A stretch of DNA of 64,000 nt from Variovorax jilinensis. GTDB lineage: Bacteria > Pseudomonadota > Gammaproteobacteria > Burkholderiales > Burkholderiaceae_C. The stretch is taken from contig NZ_JASZYQ010000001.1 in NCBI RefSeq assembly GCF_030316885.1, forward strand, positions 558,001 through 622,000. The letters are read 5' to 3'. A program made the translations under genes and the position numbers. Positions 37,086 to 46,025 of the stretch are shown here, piece by piece. Below the pieces are notes generated by a model that saw nothing but the letters and a program-made list of their open reading frames with translations, made no database searches and had not been told where the DNA came from. Within the stretch, counting starts at the first letter, position 1; every line of letters starts with the position of its first letter.

Positions 37086-37781
37086 TCAGGTGGCGCGGCC
37101 TGCAGCGGCGCCCTGCAGCAAGGCGGCAGGCAGGTCGATCAGCTCGGCGATGTGTCCGATCGTGATGTCGGCAGCCGGGTGGGCGGCGATCTCGTGCGGA
37201 TCGAGCGCGTAGTGGCCCTGCCGCGGGAAGACGGTGGTCAGGCGATCGCCCCATTCGGCCTTCATCGCCGACAGGATGCGCAGCTTGTCGTCGACCATCA
37301 CGTAGTGGCGCGCCGGATGGCGCTTCTGCACGGCCTCGAGCATCAGTTCCTTGTGGATGTAGATCAGCACCCGGCCCTCGACCGCCTGCCAGAGGCCCGA
37401 ACGCTGGACCTTGCGCGGCTGGAAGACGACGTCGCCGTCGCTCAGGATCACCGGGGTGCCGAGGGTCCGCAGGCGGGCGACGACGTCGAGTGCGCGCTCG
37501 TAGAGGCGATCGGCGAAGGGGTAGTCGACCAGGAAGGTCGACATCTGCAGCAGCCTCGGATCGTTCATGTCGTCGCTGAGCTCGCGCAGCCGGTAGCGCT
37601 GCAGCGCGCCGAGGTAGTCGGTGTAGCCGAGCTCGGCGCGCAGCGCCTCGAAGCACTCCCAGTAGCGGTCGGCCTTGGTGCTGCCGAAGTTGTCGACCAG
37701 GTGCCGGCGCAGGTCGTCGACCACGCCGTCGTTGTCGAGCAGCGTGTTGTCCACGTCGAGCAGAAAGACGGTGTCCTCCAT
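37086..37781 (-). CDS. HAD-superfamily hydrolase
   Basis: Phosphatase-like protein of unknown substrate. The product is 231 residues. Motif I is LLDVDNTLLDND (DxDxT, Asp9/Asp11), motif II ILSDGD, and a motif IV-like YVMVDDKLRIL. It has an alpha-helical cap between about residues 20 and 85 with a tyrosine-rich stretch. It sits between a phospholipase-D lipoprotein gene (9 bp upstream) and pgm (28 bp downstream), so co-transcription is likely. A link to sugar-phosphate metabolism is possible but not shown. Confidence 0.85.
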   Translation of the reverse strand: MEDTVFLLDVDNTLLDNDGVVDDLRRHLVDNFGSTKADRYWECFEALRAELGYTDYLGALQRYRLRELSDDMNDPRLLQMSTFLVDYPFADRLYERALDVVARLRTLGTPVILSDGDVVFQPRKVQRSGLWQAVEGRVLIYIHKELMLEAVQKRHPARHYVMVDDKLRILSAMKAEWGDRLTTVFPRQGHYALDPHEIAAHPAADITIGHIAELIDLPAALLQGAAAGRAT

Positions 37782-37790
37782 CAGAGACTC

Positions 37791-39365
37791 CTAGAGCAGG
37801 TCGCTTGGAACGAACCACGAGAACAGCATCAGCTTGAGCTGCACCAGCGCGTTGGCATCGGGCTCGGCGTCGTGCACCACGGCGTCGCCGTCGGTGCTGA
37901 CCCATTGGACCTGGTCGGTGCCGGGCTTCAGCTGCAGGGCATACGCGCTTTCGACATTGTCGACCTGGTAGGCGTCGAGCAGCCGGTGCGCGAGTTCGTA
38001 GCTCTGCAGGCGCACGCCGAGCTCGGTGTTGATGTGGGCCGAGCGCGGATCGAAGTTGAGCGAGCCGACCAGCGCCCATTCGCGATCGATCAGTGCCATC
38101 TTGGCGTGCAGGCGGCCGCGTGACTGCCGGAACACCTTGCGCAGGTTCAGGCTGCGCTTGATCTGCTCCGAACTGACCTCGTACAGCCGCACGCCGAGTT
38201 TCAGCATCTCGACGCGGTAGCGGTTGAAGTTGATGTTGACCAGCGGTTCGTCGGTGTCGGCCAGCGAGTTGGTCGCCACGCTGATGGCGACGTCGCGCGC
38301 ACGCAGCTTTGCGATGCGGTCCATGCCGTCCTCGCCGGGGAGGAAGTAGGGCGTGACGATGTCGACGCTGGAGCGGGCCGACTCCAGCTGCACGCCCATG
38401 CGTTCGGCGACGGTCGGCGGTCGGTGCGCGCGGGCCGCGTCGTCGTCTTCGGAGCGCATCGCCTTGGTGGGCGAATCGGCGACCGCGTTGGCGCGCACCG
38501 GGATCAGCTCGAGCCGGCCCTGGGCGATCGCGGTGCCGAGCGGCGGATCGCCGAACATGTCGGCTTCCGGCGGCGCGGCGGGCGCAGGCGCCAGGCTCGG
38601 CGAGGTCAGCGCGTCGAAGCGCGCGCGCAGCGCCGCCGCGGGCTCGGACGGCGGCACGATCGCCTGCAGCGGGTAGACCACCTCGCTGTTCCAGTAGTTG
38701 TCGAAGATGGTCTCGAGCTCGGTCACCACCGGGCCGGTCAGCAGCACGTCGAGGTCGATGAAGTTGGCGCCCTCGCTGCGCAGGAAATACTCGTCCGCGA
38801 GGTTGCGTCCGCCCACGATCGCAAAGGCGCCGTCGGCCACCATGAGCTTGTTGTGCATCCGATGGTTGAGCCGCCGGAAGTCGGTCGCGAAACTCATCCA
38901 GCGGGTGGCCGGGTGGTCGCGGCCCGAGACGAAGGGGTTGAACAGCCGGACCTCGACGTTCGGATGCGCGCTCAGCCCGAGCAGCACCGGATCGAGCCGG
39001 GCGGTATAGAAGTCGTCCAGCAGCAGGCGCACCCGGACGCCGCGCGCGGCGGCGTCGCGCAGTTCGCGCAGGATCAGCATGCCGGTCTTGTCGTTGCCGA
39101 GCAGGTAGTACTGGAGGTCGAGCGAGACGCGCGCGCGGCGGATCAGCGCCAGCCGGGCATCGAGCGCGAAGGCGGCCTGCGCCAGCACGCGAGCGCCCGA
39201 GCGGTTGTCGTCTTGGCGGGCCTCGAAGTCGGCGGCCAGCCGGCCCAGCTCGGTCGCCGACGATGCCGGGATCGCCGAGACGTAGGGTGTCGACGTCAGG
39301 GTCGGCAGTCCCGCGCAGGCCGACAGCAGGCAGGCGAAGGCAAGGACCAGGCAACGGAAAGGCAT
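37791..39365 (-). CDS. Phospholipase D-family lipoprotein (cardiolipin synthase-like)
   Basis: Membrane-anchored PLD enzyme. The product is 524 residues with a lipoprotein signal (LLSACAG, lipidation at Cys17). It has two HKD motifs: His171-Lys173-Asp178 followed by GGRN, and His420-Lys422-Asp427 followed by GSLNFDPRS. This layout resembles ClsC/YmdC-type cardiolipin synthases, but those are not usually lipoproteins, so its substrate may be periplasmic-face phospholipid. The central region about 255-275 is proline/alanine-rich. It leads a unit with HAD and pgm. Confidence 0.88.
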   Translation of the reverse strand: MPFRCLVLAFACLLSACAGLPTLTSTPYVSAIPASSATELGRLAADFEARQDDNRSGARVLAQAAFALDARLALIRRARVSLDLQYYLLGNDKTGMLILRELRDAAARGVRVRLLLDDFYTARLDPVLLGLSAHPNVEVRLFNPFVSGRDHPATRWMSFATDFRRLNHRMHNKLMVADGAFAIVGGRNLADEYFLRSEGANFIDLDVLLTGPVVTELETIFDNYWNSEVVYPLQAIVPPSEPAAALRARFDALTSPSLAPAPAAPPEADMFGDPPLGTAIAQGRLELIPVRANAVADSPTKAMRSEDDDAARAHRPPTVAERMGVQLESARSSVDIVTPYFLPGEDGMDRIAKLRARDVAISVATNSLADTDEPLVNINFNRYRVEMLKLGVRLYEVSSEQIKRSLNLRKVFRQSRGRLHAKMALIDREWALVGSLNFDPRSAHINTELGVRLQSYELAHRLLDAYQVDNVESAYALQLKPGTDQVQWVSTDGDAVVHDAEPDANALVQLKLMLFSWFVPSDLL

Positions 39366-39412
39366 GCGCGACGGTACCGCAGTCGGCGGGGTGCCGCTGC
39401 TGCAGCCGCGGC

Positions 39413-39440
39413 TGCGAATAGAATGCGAATGATTGTCAAC
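39413..39440. promoter_or_regulatory. Possible Fur box and overlapping promoter before the PepSY gene
   Basis: The AT-rich run contains GAATAG, AATGCG, AATGAT and TGTC in Fur-like hexamer spacing, standing out from the GC-rich flanks. A TAGAAT -10-like hexamer (39419-39424) lies inside it. It precedes a PepSY protein and a TonB receptor. Confidence 0.45.
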
Positions 39441-39502
39441 GGCAACAGCCGCACTTCTCCCGCCGGGGCCCTGCGGCCGTCCGGCATCCTTCTTCCGACT
39501 CG

Positions 39503-40705
39503 ATGAACAGCCGACAAATCAAGGTCTGGGCCTGGATCCACAAGTGGACCAGCCTGGTCAGCACCGTCTTCATGCTGCTGCTGTGCCTGACAGGCCTGCC
39601 GCTGATCTTCCATCACGAGATCGGCCACCTGCTCGGCACCGAGATCGAGGCGCCCAAGATGCCCGCCGACACGCCGCGCGCCAGCCTCGACAAGGTCATC
39701 GCCTCGGCCAGCGCGCTCTATCCGGACCGCATCGTGCAGTTCGTGTCGACCGACCCGGACGACGACGCGATGTGGTTCGTCACGCTCACGCCCACGCCCG
39801 AGCCCACCGACGACTTCAAGTCGATCGCGGTCGATGCCCGCACCGCCAAGGTCGTGGGCCAGCCGCCGACCGACGAAGGCTTCATGTACGTGATGTTCAA
39901 GCTGCACGTCGACCTGTTCGCGGGCCTGCCGGGCAAGCTGTTCCTGGGCTTCATGGGCCTCTTGCTGCTGATCGCGATCGTCTCGGGCGTGGTGCTCTAC
40001 GCGCCCTTCATGCGCAAGCTCGAGTTCGGCACCGTGCGGCGCGAGCGCCGGCCACGCGTCAAGTGGCTCGACCTGCACAACCTGCTGGGCATCGTGACCC
40101 TGGTCTGGGCCTTCACGGTCGGCGCCACCGGCATGATCAACACCTGGGCCGACCTGATCATCAAGTACTGGCAGTACGACCAGCTCAGCGTGCTGCTCAA
40201 GCCCTACCAGGGGCAGCCCACGGTTCCGGTGGCCGAGCGCGCGCCGGTGCAGAAGGCGCTCGACGTCGCGCTGGCGAGCGCGCCCGGCAACAAGGTGTCC
40301 TTCATCGCGTTCCCGGGCACTTCGTTCTCGAGCCCGCACCACCACACGGTGTTCCTGCGCGGCAACGAGCCCTTCACCTCTCGCCTGCTGCAGCCCGTGC
40401 TGGTCGATGCCCAGACCAGCGAGATCACCGCGAGCCCGCGCCTGCCCTGGTATTTGACCGGGCTGCTGGTCTCGCAGCCGCTGCATTTCGGCGACTACGG
40501 CGGCATGCCGATGCAGATCCTCTGGGCCCTGCTGGACATCGCGACCATCATCGTGCTGGGCAGCGGGCTCTATCTCTGGCTCAAGCGCGGCAAGGCGGTC
40601 GCGGCGGCGCCCGCGCCTTCCGCACCGGCACATCAGCCGCCGTCCGGCGCCGTCGGCGTGCCGTCGCTGGCGCAACCCGTCACCACCACCAAGGTCAGCT
40701 CATGA
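39503..40705 (+). CDS. PepSY-associated transmembrane protein
   Basis: Inner-membrane protein of the PepSY_TM family, often found with iron or siderophore uptake and thought to act as a membrane reductase. The product is 400 residues. It has the N-terminal helix with KVWAWIHKWTSLVSTVFMLLLCLTGLPLIFHHEI (His13 and the later HH pair are potential haem ligands), two mid helices (about 150-172 and 190-215) with another conserved HNLLG histidine, and a C-terminal helix near 345-365. The C-terminal tail is proline/serine-rich. It overlaps the next small gene by 4 bases. Confidence 0.88.
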   Translation: MNSRQIKVWAWIHKWTSLVSTVFMLLLCLTGLPLIFHHEIGHLLGTEIEAPKMPADTPRASLDKVIASASALYPDRIVQFVSTDPDDDAMWFVTLTPTPEPTDDFKSIAVDARTAKVVGQPPTDEGFMYVMFKLHVDLFAGLPGKLFLGFMGLLLLIAIVSGVVLYAPFMRKLEFGTVRRERRPRVKWLDLHNLLGIVTLVWAFTVGATGMINTWADLIIKYWQYDQLSVLLKPYQGQPTVPVAERAPVQKALDVALASAPGNKVSFIAFPGTSFSSPHHHTVFLRGNEPFTSRLLQPVLVDAQTSEITASPRLPWYLTGLLVSQPLHFGDYGGMPMQILWALLDIATIIVLGSGLYLWLKRGKAVAAAPAPSAPAHQPPSGAVGVPSLAQPVTTTKVSS

Positions 40706-40908
40706 GCGGTCATCACGCAAGGCACGACAACCATTTCTGGCGACTCTGGGGCTGGCCGATCGTCCTAGGCGTTCTGACCACGATCGGCCTGGTCTCGGCG
40801 CTGTTCAGCGACGGCGGATTCGGCGATGCCCTGGCCTGGGTGGCGCTCGGCATTCCGGTGGCGGTCGGCGCCTGGTACGGCTGGCGCCGGCAACCGTCAT
40901 CCTCGTAG
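40702..40908 (+). CDS. Small membrane protein downstream of the PepSY gene
   Basis: The product is 68 residues from the ATG at 40702, which overlaps the PepSY stop (ATGA). It has a His-rich N-terminus (SGHHARHDNHFW), then two hydrophobic helices (about 18-36 and 45-60) and a short basic tail. Such small proteins are common partners of PepSY_TM proteins. Its role may be subunit or assembly factor; not recognised beyond that. Confidence 0.7.
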   Translation: MSGHHARHDNHFWRLWGWPIVLGVLTTIGLVSALFSDGGFGDALAWVALGIPVAVGAWYGWRRQPSSS

Positions 40909-40983
40909 CGCGCGCGGCGCCCTGCGCGCCATAGGGTCTTGCCCACCCGGCGCTCCCCGCGCGGCCGACGCAGAATCGCCGCA

Positions 40984-43125
40984 ATGCATTCATCGCCTGT
41001 CGTCGTCGCTGCGGTTGCCGCCTGCCTGCTGATCACCGCGCCGCGCTTCGCCGGCGCCCAGGACCAGTCGCCCCCCGCGCCGAACGAGGTCAACCTCGGC
41101 GAGGTCACGGTGACCACCCCGCGCGGTCCCGAGCCCTTGTTCGAACTCGCGGGCTCGGTCGACCGGATCGAAGGCTCCGACATGCGCAACGCCCGCCTGC
41201 AGGCGCAGTTGTCCGAAAGCCTGGGCCCGGTGCCGGGACTGCAGATCCAGAACCGCCAGAACCTCGCGCAGGACCTGCAGCTGTCGATCCGCGGCTTCGG
41301 CGCGCGCTCCACCTTCGGCGTGCGCGGCGTGCGCATCTACGTCGACAACATTCCGGCCACGCTGCCCGACGGCCAGGGCCAGACTTCCAACGTCGACATC
41401 AATTCGGCCGACCGCGTCGAGGTGCTGCGCGGACCTTTCTCGGCGCTCTACGGCAATTCGTCGGGCGGGGTGGTGCAGGTCTTCACCGAGGACGGGGAGG
41501 GCGCGCCCAGGCTCGGCTTCTCGATGGCCAGCGCGAGCTTCGGCACCACGCGCATCAGCTCGAAGATCGGCGGCTCGTCCGGCGCGGTCGACTACCTGCT
41601 GAGCGGCAGCCACTTCGAGACCGACGGCTACCGGGACCACAGCGAGGCCAGGCGCGACATCGGCAACGCCAAGCTCGGCATCACGCTCGACGACGGCAGC
41701 CGGCTCACGCTGGTGGCCAACAGCGTGAAGCTGTCGGCGCAGGACCCGCTCGGCCTCACGGCGGACCAGTACCGGCTGAACCCGCGCAGCGCCGCGGTCG
41801 CGACCCTGTACGACACCCGCAAGACGGTCGACCAGACGCAGGCCGGCCTGCTCTACGAGCGCCGTGTCGATGCCGACAACACGCTGCGCCTGATGACCTA
41901 CCTGGGCCAGCGCAAGACCACGCAGTTCCAGGCCATCCCGCCTGCGGCGCAGCAGAGCCCGCAGAGTGCCGGGGGCGTGATCGACCTGGCGCGCGACTAC
42001 GGCGGCGTCGACCTGCGTTGGATCTCGCAGATGCAGCTGGCGGGCCGGCCCTTCGAGCTGGTGGCAGGCCTCGCCTACGACAACCTGCGCGAGCACCGCT
42101 CGGGCTACGAGAACTACCTCGGCCCCGCGTCCAACCCGGTGCTCGGCGTGCAGGGGCGGCTGCGCCGCAACGAGCTCAACACGGTCTACAACCTCGACCC
42201 CTACCTGCAGGGCACCTGGCGGCTGGCCGACCAGTGGACACTGGAGGCCGGCATCCGCCGCAGCAGCGTGGACTTCGATTCGCAGGACCGCTACATCGTG
42301 GGCGCCAACCGCGACGACAGCGGCAGCGTGCGCCATGCCGAGACCCTGCCCGTGGCCTCGCTGCGCTACCAGGCCACACCCGACCTGGCGCTCTATGTAT
42401 CGGCCGCGCGTGGCTTCGAGACGCCCACCCTCAACGAACTCTCCTACCGGCCCGATGGCGTGGCCGGACTCAACTTCGCGCTGCAGCCGGCCGTCAACGA
42501 CAACGTCGAGATCGGTGCCAAGGCGCGGGTCGCGGGCGGCTTCCTGACCGCCGCGCTGTTCGAGATCCGCACGCGCGACGAGATCGTGACCGCCACCAAC
42601 ATCGGCGGCCGTGCCACTTTCCAGAACGCCGGCAAGACCCGGCGCGAGGGCTTCGAGCTCGGCTGGCAGCACGAGACCGCCAGCCACTGGCGCACGCAGC
42701 TGGCCTATACCTGGCTCGATGCGCGCTTCAGCGATGCCTTCTGCGCCGGCGTGCCCTGCACCGCGGCCAGCGTGGTGGCGGCCGACAACCGCATCCCCGG
42801 CATCGCGCCGCAGTCGCTGTTCGCCTCCTACGGCTGGGTGCCGCCGCAGGGCTGGCGTGCCGGTGCCGAATTCCGCGCGCTGGCGGGCATCGAGGCCAAC
42901 GACCGCAACACGGTCAGCGTGCCGGGCTACGGCGTGCTGGCGCTCTATGCGGGCTACGTGCTGACCTGGCAGCGCTGGGACTTCAATGCCTTCGCGCGGG
43001 TCGACAACGTCTTCGACCGCCGCTACGTGGGCTCGGTGATCGTCAACGAGGGCAACGCCCGCTACTTCGAACCGGCGCCCGGCCGCAACTGGACGGTGGG
43101 CATGGGCGCGGCGTATCGTTTCTGA
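40984..43125 (+). CDS. TonB-dependent outer-membrane receptor, PqqU/YncD-like
   Basis: Outer-membrane beta-barrel receptor of 713 residues, with a signal peptide (cleavage near FAGA/QDQ) and a plug domain. The plug blocks LQLSIRGFGARSTFGVRG, RIYVDNIPATLPDGQGQ and LRGPFSALYGNSSGG, the barrel motif RGFETPTLNELSYR, and the C-terminal RRYVGSVIVNEGNARYFEPAPGR all closely resemble E. coli YncD (PqqU), a receptor for pyrroloquinoline quinone. The protein ends in Phe after AAYR, as expected. Substrate assignment to PQQ is by resemblance from memory. No ribosome binding site is visible before the ATG; a PepSY unit lies 75 bp upstream. Confidence 0.88.
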   Translation: MHSSPVVVAAVAACLLITAPRFAGAQDQSPPAPNEVNLGEVTVTTPRGPEPLFELAGSVDRIEGSDMRNARLQAQLSESLGPVPGLQIQNRQNLAQDLQLSIRGFGARSTFGVRGVRIYVDNIPATLPDGQGQTSNVDINSADRVEVLRGPFSALYGNSSGGVVQVFTEDGEGAPRLGFSMASASFGTTRISSKIGGSSGAVDYLLSGSHFETDGYRDHSEARRDIGNAKLGITLDDGSRLTLVANSVKLSAQDPLGLTADQYRLNPRSAAVATLYDTRKTVDQTQAGLLYERRVDADNTLRLMTYLGQRKTTQFQAIPPAAQQSPQSAGGVIDLARDYGGVDLRWISQMQLAGRPFELVAGLAYDNLREHRSGYENYLGPASNPVLGVQGRLRRNELNTVYNLDPYLQGTWRLADQWTLEAGIRRSSVDFDSQDRYIVGANRDDSGSVRHAETLPVASLRYQATPDLALYVSAARGFETPTLNELSYRPDGVAGLNFALQPAVNDNVEIGAKARVAGGFLTAALFEIRTRDEIVTATNIGGRATFQNAGKTRREGFELGWQHETASHWRTQLAYTWLDARFSDAFCAGVPCTAASVVAADNRIPGIAPQSLFASYGWVPPQGWRAGAEFRALAGIEANDRNTVSVPGYGVLALYAGYVLTWQRWDFNAFARVDNVFDRRYVGSVIVNEGNARYFEPAPGRNWTVGMGAAYRF

Positions 43126-43152
43126 GTTCTTTTCCTGCGGGGGAAGCGCGAC

Positions 43153-43779
43153 ATGGAATTCGACGATCGACGCGATGCGGGCCGGCGCCTTGTTGCGGCG
43201 CTCCATGGCTGGCGCGGCCGTCCGGGGCTGCTGGTGCTGGGCCTGCCGCGCGGTGGCGTTCCGGTGGCGCGCGTCGTGGCCGATGCGCTCGGCGCACCGC
43301 TCGACGTGCTCGTGGTGCGCAAGCTCGGCCTGCCGGGCCACGAGGAGTTCGCGATGGGCGCCATCGGCCCCGGCGGCATCTGCGTGCGGAGCGAGGCCTG
43401 CGCCCGATGGCCGGTGTCGCAAGCGGTGCTCGACCGCGTGATAGCCCGCGAGCGCGCGGAGCTGGACCGGCGCGAGCGGCGCTACCGGGGCGAGCGTGCG
43501 CCGCTGGTGCTGGCCGGCCGCGAGCTGCTGCTGGTCGACGACGGGCTGGCCACCGGTGCCACCATGAAGGCGGCGGTGATGGCTGCGCGGGCCGCCGGTC
43601 CGCAGCGCATCGGCGTCGCGGTGCCGGTGGCTTCGCGCGAGGCCGTGCAGTCGCTCGAGGCCTTGGCCGACGAAGTGCTGAGCGTCTTCACGCCCGAGCA
43701 CTTTCTTGCGGTCGGGGCCTGGTACCGCGATTTCGCGCAGACCTCGGACGACGAGGTCTGCGCCCTGCTGAAGGACTGA
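43153..43779 (+). CDS. Phosphoribosyltransferase-family protein
   Basis: PRTase-fold enzyme of the ComF/HPRT-like group with unknown base. The product is 208 residues. The PRPP-binding motif is LLLVDDGLATGATM (about 126-138), with a conserved LPRGGVPVA loop near residues 31-39 and DVLVVRKLGLPGHEEFAMGA (about 51-70). These match the family often annotated as predicted phosphoribosyltransferases in stress clusters. It lies 27 bp after the TonB receptor and converges with metK across only 3 bp. Confidence 0.85.
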   Translation: MEFDDRRDAGRRLVAALHGWRGRPGLLVLGLPRGGVPVARVVADALGAPLDVLVVRKLGLPGHEEFAMGAIGPGGICVRSEACARWPVSQAVLDRVIARERAELDRRERRYRGERAPLVLAGRELLLVDDGLATGATMKAAVMAARAAGPQRIGVAVPVASREAVQSLEALADEVLSVFTPEHFLAVGAWYRDFAQTSDDEVCALLKD

Positions 43780-43782
43780 GCC

Positions 43783-44964
43783 CTACAGCCCGGCCGCAGC
43801 GCGCAGCGCGGCCGCATTGGCCGTGCTTTCCCAGGTGAACTCGGGCTCTTCGCGGCCGAAGTGGCCATAGGCCGCCGTCTTGCCGTAGATGGGGCGCAGC
43901 AGGTCGAGCATCTGGATGATGCCCTTGGGACGCAGGTCGAAGTGCTCCTGGATCAGCGCGGCGATCTTCTCGTCGGGAATCACGCCCGTGCCTTCGGTGT
44001 AGACCGTCACGTTCATGGGCTTGGCGACGCCGATCGCGTAGGCGACCTGGATCTGGCACTGGCGCGCGAGGCCAGCGGCGACGATGTTCTTGGCCACGTA
44101 GCGCGCGGCATAGGCGGCCGAGCGGTCAACCTTGCTCGGGTCCTTGCCCGAGAAGGCGCCGCCGCCGTGCGGGCAGGCGCCGCCGTAGGTGTCGACGATG
44201 ATCTTGCGGCCCGTGAGGCCGCAGTCGCCCTGCGGGCCGCCGATGACGAAGCGGCCGGTCGGGTTGATCAGATAGCGCGTGTCCTTCAGCCATTCCTTGG
44301 GCAGCACGGGCTTGATGATCTCCTCGATCACCGCCTCGACGAACGAGGCCTTCATCTTGGTCGGCGATTCGCTCTGGTCGGGGTGGTGCTGGGTCGACAG
44401 CACGACGGTGTCGATGCTGTGCGGCTTGCCGTCGACGTAGCGCATCGTCACCTGGCTCTTGGCGTCGGGACGCAGGAAGGGCAGGCGGCCGTCCTTGCGC
44501 AACTGGGCCTGGCGCTCGACCAGGCGGTGCGCATAGTAGATCGGTGCCGGCATCAGCTCGGGCGTCTCGTCGCAGGCGTAGCCGAACATCAGGCCCTGAT
44601 CGCCAGCGCCGGTGTTGAGGTGGTCGTCGCTCGCGTGGTCCACGCCCTGGGCGATGTCGTTGGACTGCTTGTCGTAGCAGACCATCACGGCGCAGCCCTT
44701 GTAGTCGATGCCGTAGTCGGTGTTGTCGTAGCCGATGCGCTTGATGGTGTCGCGCGCGACCTGGATGTAGTCGACGTGCGCGTTGGTCGTGATCTCGCCC
44801 GCGAGCACCACGAGGCCGGTGTTGGTCAGCGTCTCGGCGGCGACGCGCGAGCGCGGGTCCTGCTCGAAGATCGCGTCGAGGATCGCGTCGGAGATCTGGT
44901 CGGCGACCTTGTCGGGGTGGCCTTCGGAGACGGATTCGGAAGTGAAGAGAAAGTCGTTCGCCAT
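43783..44964 (-). CDS. metK: S-adenosylmethionine synthase
   Basis: Makes S-adenosylmethionine from methionine and ATP. The product is 393 residues. The ATP-binding [30 protein letters not shown] start, the [12 protein letters not shown] hexapeptide block (about 116-127), and [23 protein letters not shown] are intact. AGGAG is upstream of the ATG on its strand. I looked for a SAM riboswitch in the 180 bp before it and saw none. Confidence 0.98.
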   Translation of the reverse strand: MANDFLFTSESVSEGHPDKVADQISDAILDAIFEQDPRSRVAAETLTNTGLVVLAGEITTNAHVDYIQVARDTIKRIGYDNTDYGIDYKGCAVMVCYDKQSNDIAQGVDHASDDHLNTGAGDQGLMFGYACDETPELMPAPIYYAHRLVERQAQLRKDGRLPFLRPDAKSQVTMRYVDGKPHSIDTVVLSTQHHPDQSESPTKMKASFVEAVIEEIIKPVLPKEWLKDTRYLINPTGRFVIGGPQGDCGLTGRKIIVDTYGGACPHGGGAFSGKDPSKVDRSAAYAARYVAKNIVAAGLARQCQIQVAYAIGVAKPMNVTVYTEGTGVIPDEKIAALIQEHFDLRPKGIIQMLDLLRPIYGKTAAYGHFGREEPEFTWESTANAAALRAAAGL

Positions 44965-45146
44965 GTGAATGAAGCTCCTGGTCGGTCGGTTGGCGCGTTG
45001 CCGACTGCGGTGAGCCCTGGCGAACGCTTTAGCAGTGATGTTTAAAGTCGCCCTGCAAGTAGTTCCATAACTCAGCGACAATTTGGATTCTATTCGAGCC
45101 GTGCCTCTGCCTGGTGCGCGCGTCCTGTTCCGTCCCCTTTGGCTTC

Positions 45147-46025
45147 ATGATTTTTCTGTTCCGATTGCTCGCCCGCGTTCCGCTGCCCTGGATGCACGCG
45201 CTGGGCGGCGGGCTGGGCTGGCTGGTCTGGTGGCTGGCGCCCGACTACCGGCGGCGCTTCAGGGAGAACGCCGAGGCCGCAGGCTTCAGCCCCGAGCAGT
45301 ACCGTCCCGCGATCACGGCCGCCGGCGCCATGGTCGGCGAACTGCCGTGGGTGTGGGCGCGGCCGCGCGGCGAGAGCCTGCTGCCGCACATCCTGCGCTG
45401 GGACGGCGTGGAGGCCTTCGAGGCCGCGCTGGCCGAGCGCAAGGGCGTGATCCTGGTCTCGCCGCACCTGGGCAGCTGGGAGACCTTCGGCCAGGCTGTC
45501 GGCGAGCGCTTCTTCGAGGCCTACGGCCCGATCACCGCGCTGTTCAGGCCGGCGCGCAAGAAGTTCATGGCCGAGCTGATCGCGGGTTCGCGCGACCGGC
45601 CCGGCCTGCAGACCCTGCCCACCACCGTGGCCGGTGTTCGCGGCCTGATCCGCACGCTGCGCAGCGGCGGCTACACCGGCCTCCTGCCCGACCAGGTGCC
45701 TCCGCTCGGCCAGGGCGTGTGGGCGCCGTTCTTCGGTCGGCCCGCCTACACGATGACGCTGCTGCCGCGCCTTGCGCAGCAGACCGGCGCGCGCGTCTTC
45801 CTCGGCGTCTGCGAGCGGCTGCCGCGCGGTGCCGGCTACGCCATCCGCTTCGAGCCCTTCGACGGCACCGCGATGAGCGACTCCAAGGCCACGCCCGAAG
45901 CAGCCGCGGCCGCCATGAACGAGGGCATCGAGAGGCTGATCCGCAGCCTGCCCGGCCAGTACGTCTGGGACTATGCGCGCTACAAGCAGCCGCGCGGCGA
46001 AGCGGCGCCGGAGGTCGCGAAATGA
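45147..46025 (+). CDS. Lipid A acyltransferase (LpxL/HtrB family)
   Basis: Membrane-bound acyltransferase that adds a secondary acyl chain to Kdo-lipid A. The product is 292 residues from the ATG at 45147. It has an N-terminal membrane helix (about 14-30), the catalytic His107-x4-Glu112 in VSPHLGSWE, and later conserved motifs, GLLPDQVPPLGQGVWAPFFGRPAYT. The end overlaps the next homologous gene as ATGA. An in-frame upstream start at 45114 would place extra residues before the helix and is less likely. Confidence 0.88.
   Translation: MIFLFRLLARVPLPWMHALGGGLGWLVWWLAPDYRRRFRENAEAAGFSPEQYRPAITAAGAMVGELPWVWARPRGESLLPHILRWDGVEAFEAALAERKGVILVSPHLGSWETFGQAVGERFFEAYGPITALFRPARKKFMAELIAGSRDRPGLQTLPTTVAGVRGLIRTLRSGGYTGLLPDQVPPLGQGVWAPFFGRPAYTMTLLPRLAQQTGARVFLGVCERLPRGAGYAIRFEPFDGTAMSDSKATPEAAAAAMNEGIERLIRSLPGQYVWDYARYKQPRGEAAPEVAK

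Noticed and set aside
40990..43701. A 903-codon minus-strand frame across the TonB receptor and phosphoribosyltransferase
   Set aside because: It spans two real genes on the opposite strand, has no ribosome-binding site or domain, and its composition is typical of GC-driven shadow frames.
44965..45146. Search for a SAM-sensing riboswitch before metK
   Set aside because: No paired-element pattern of any SAM or SAH riboswitch class could be recognised by eye.
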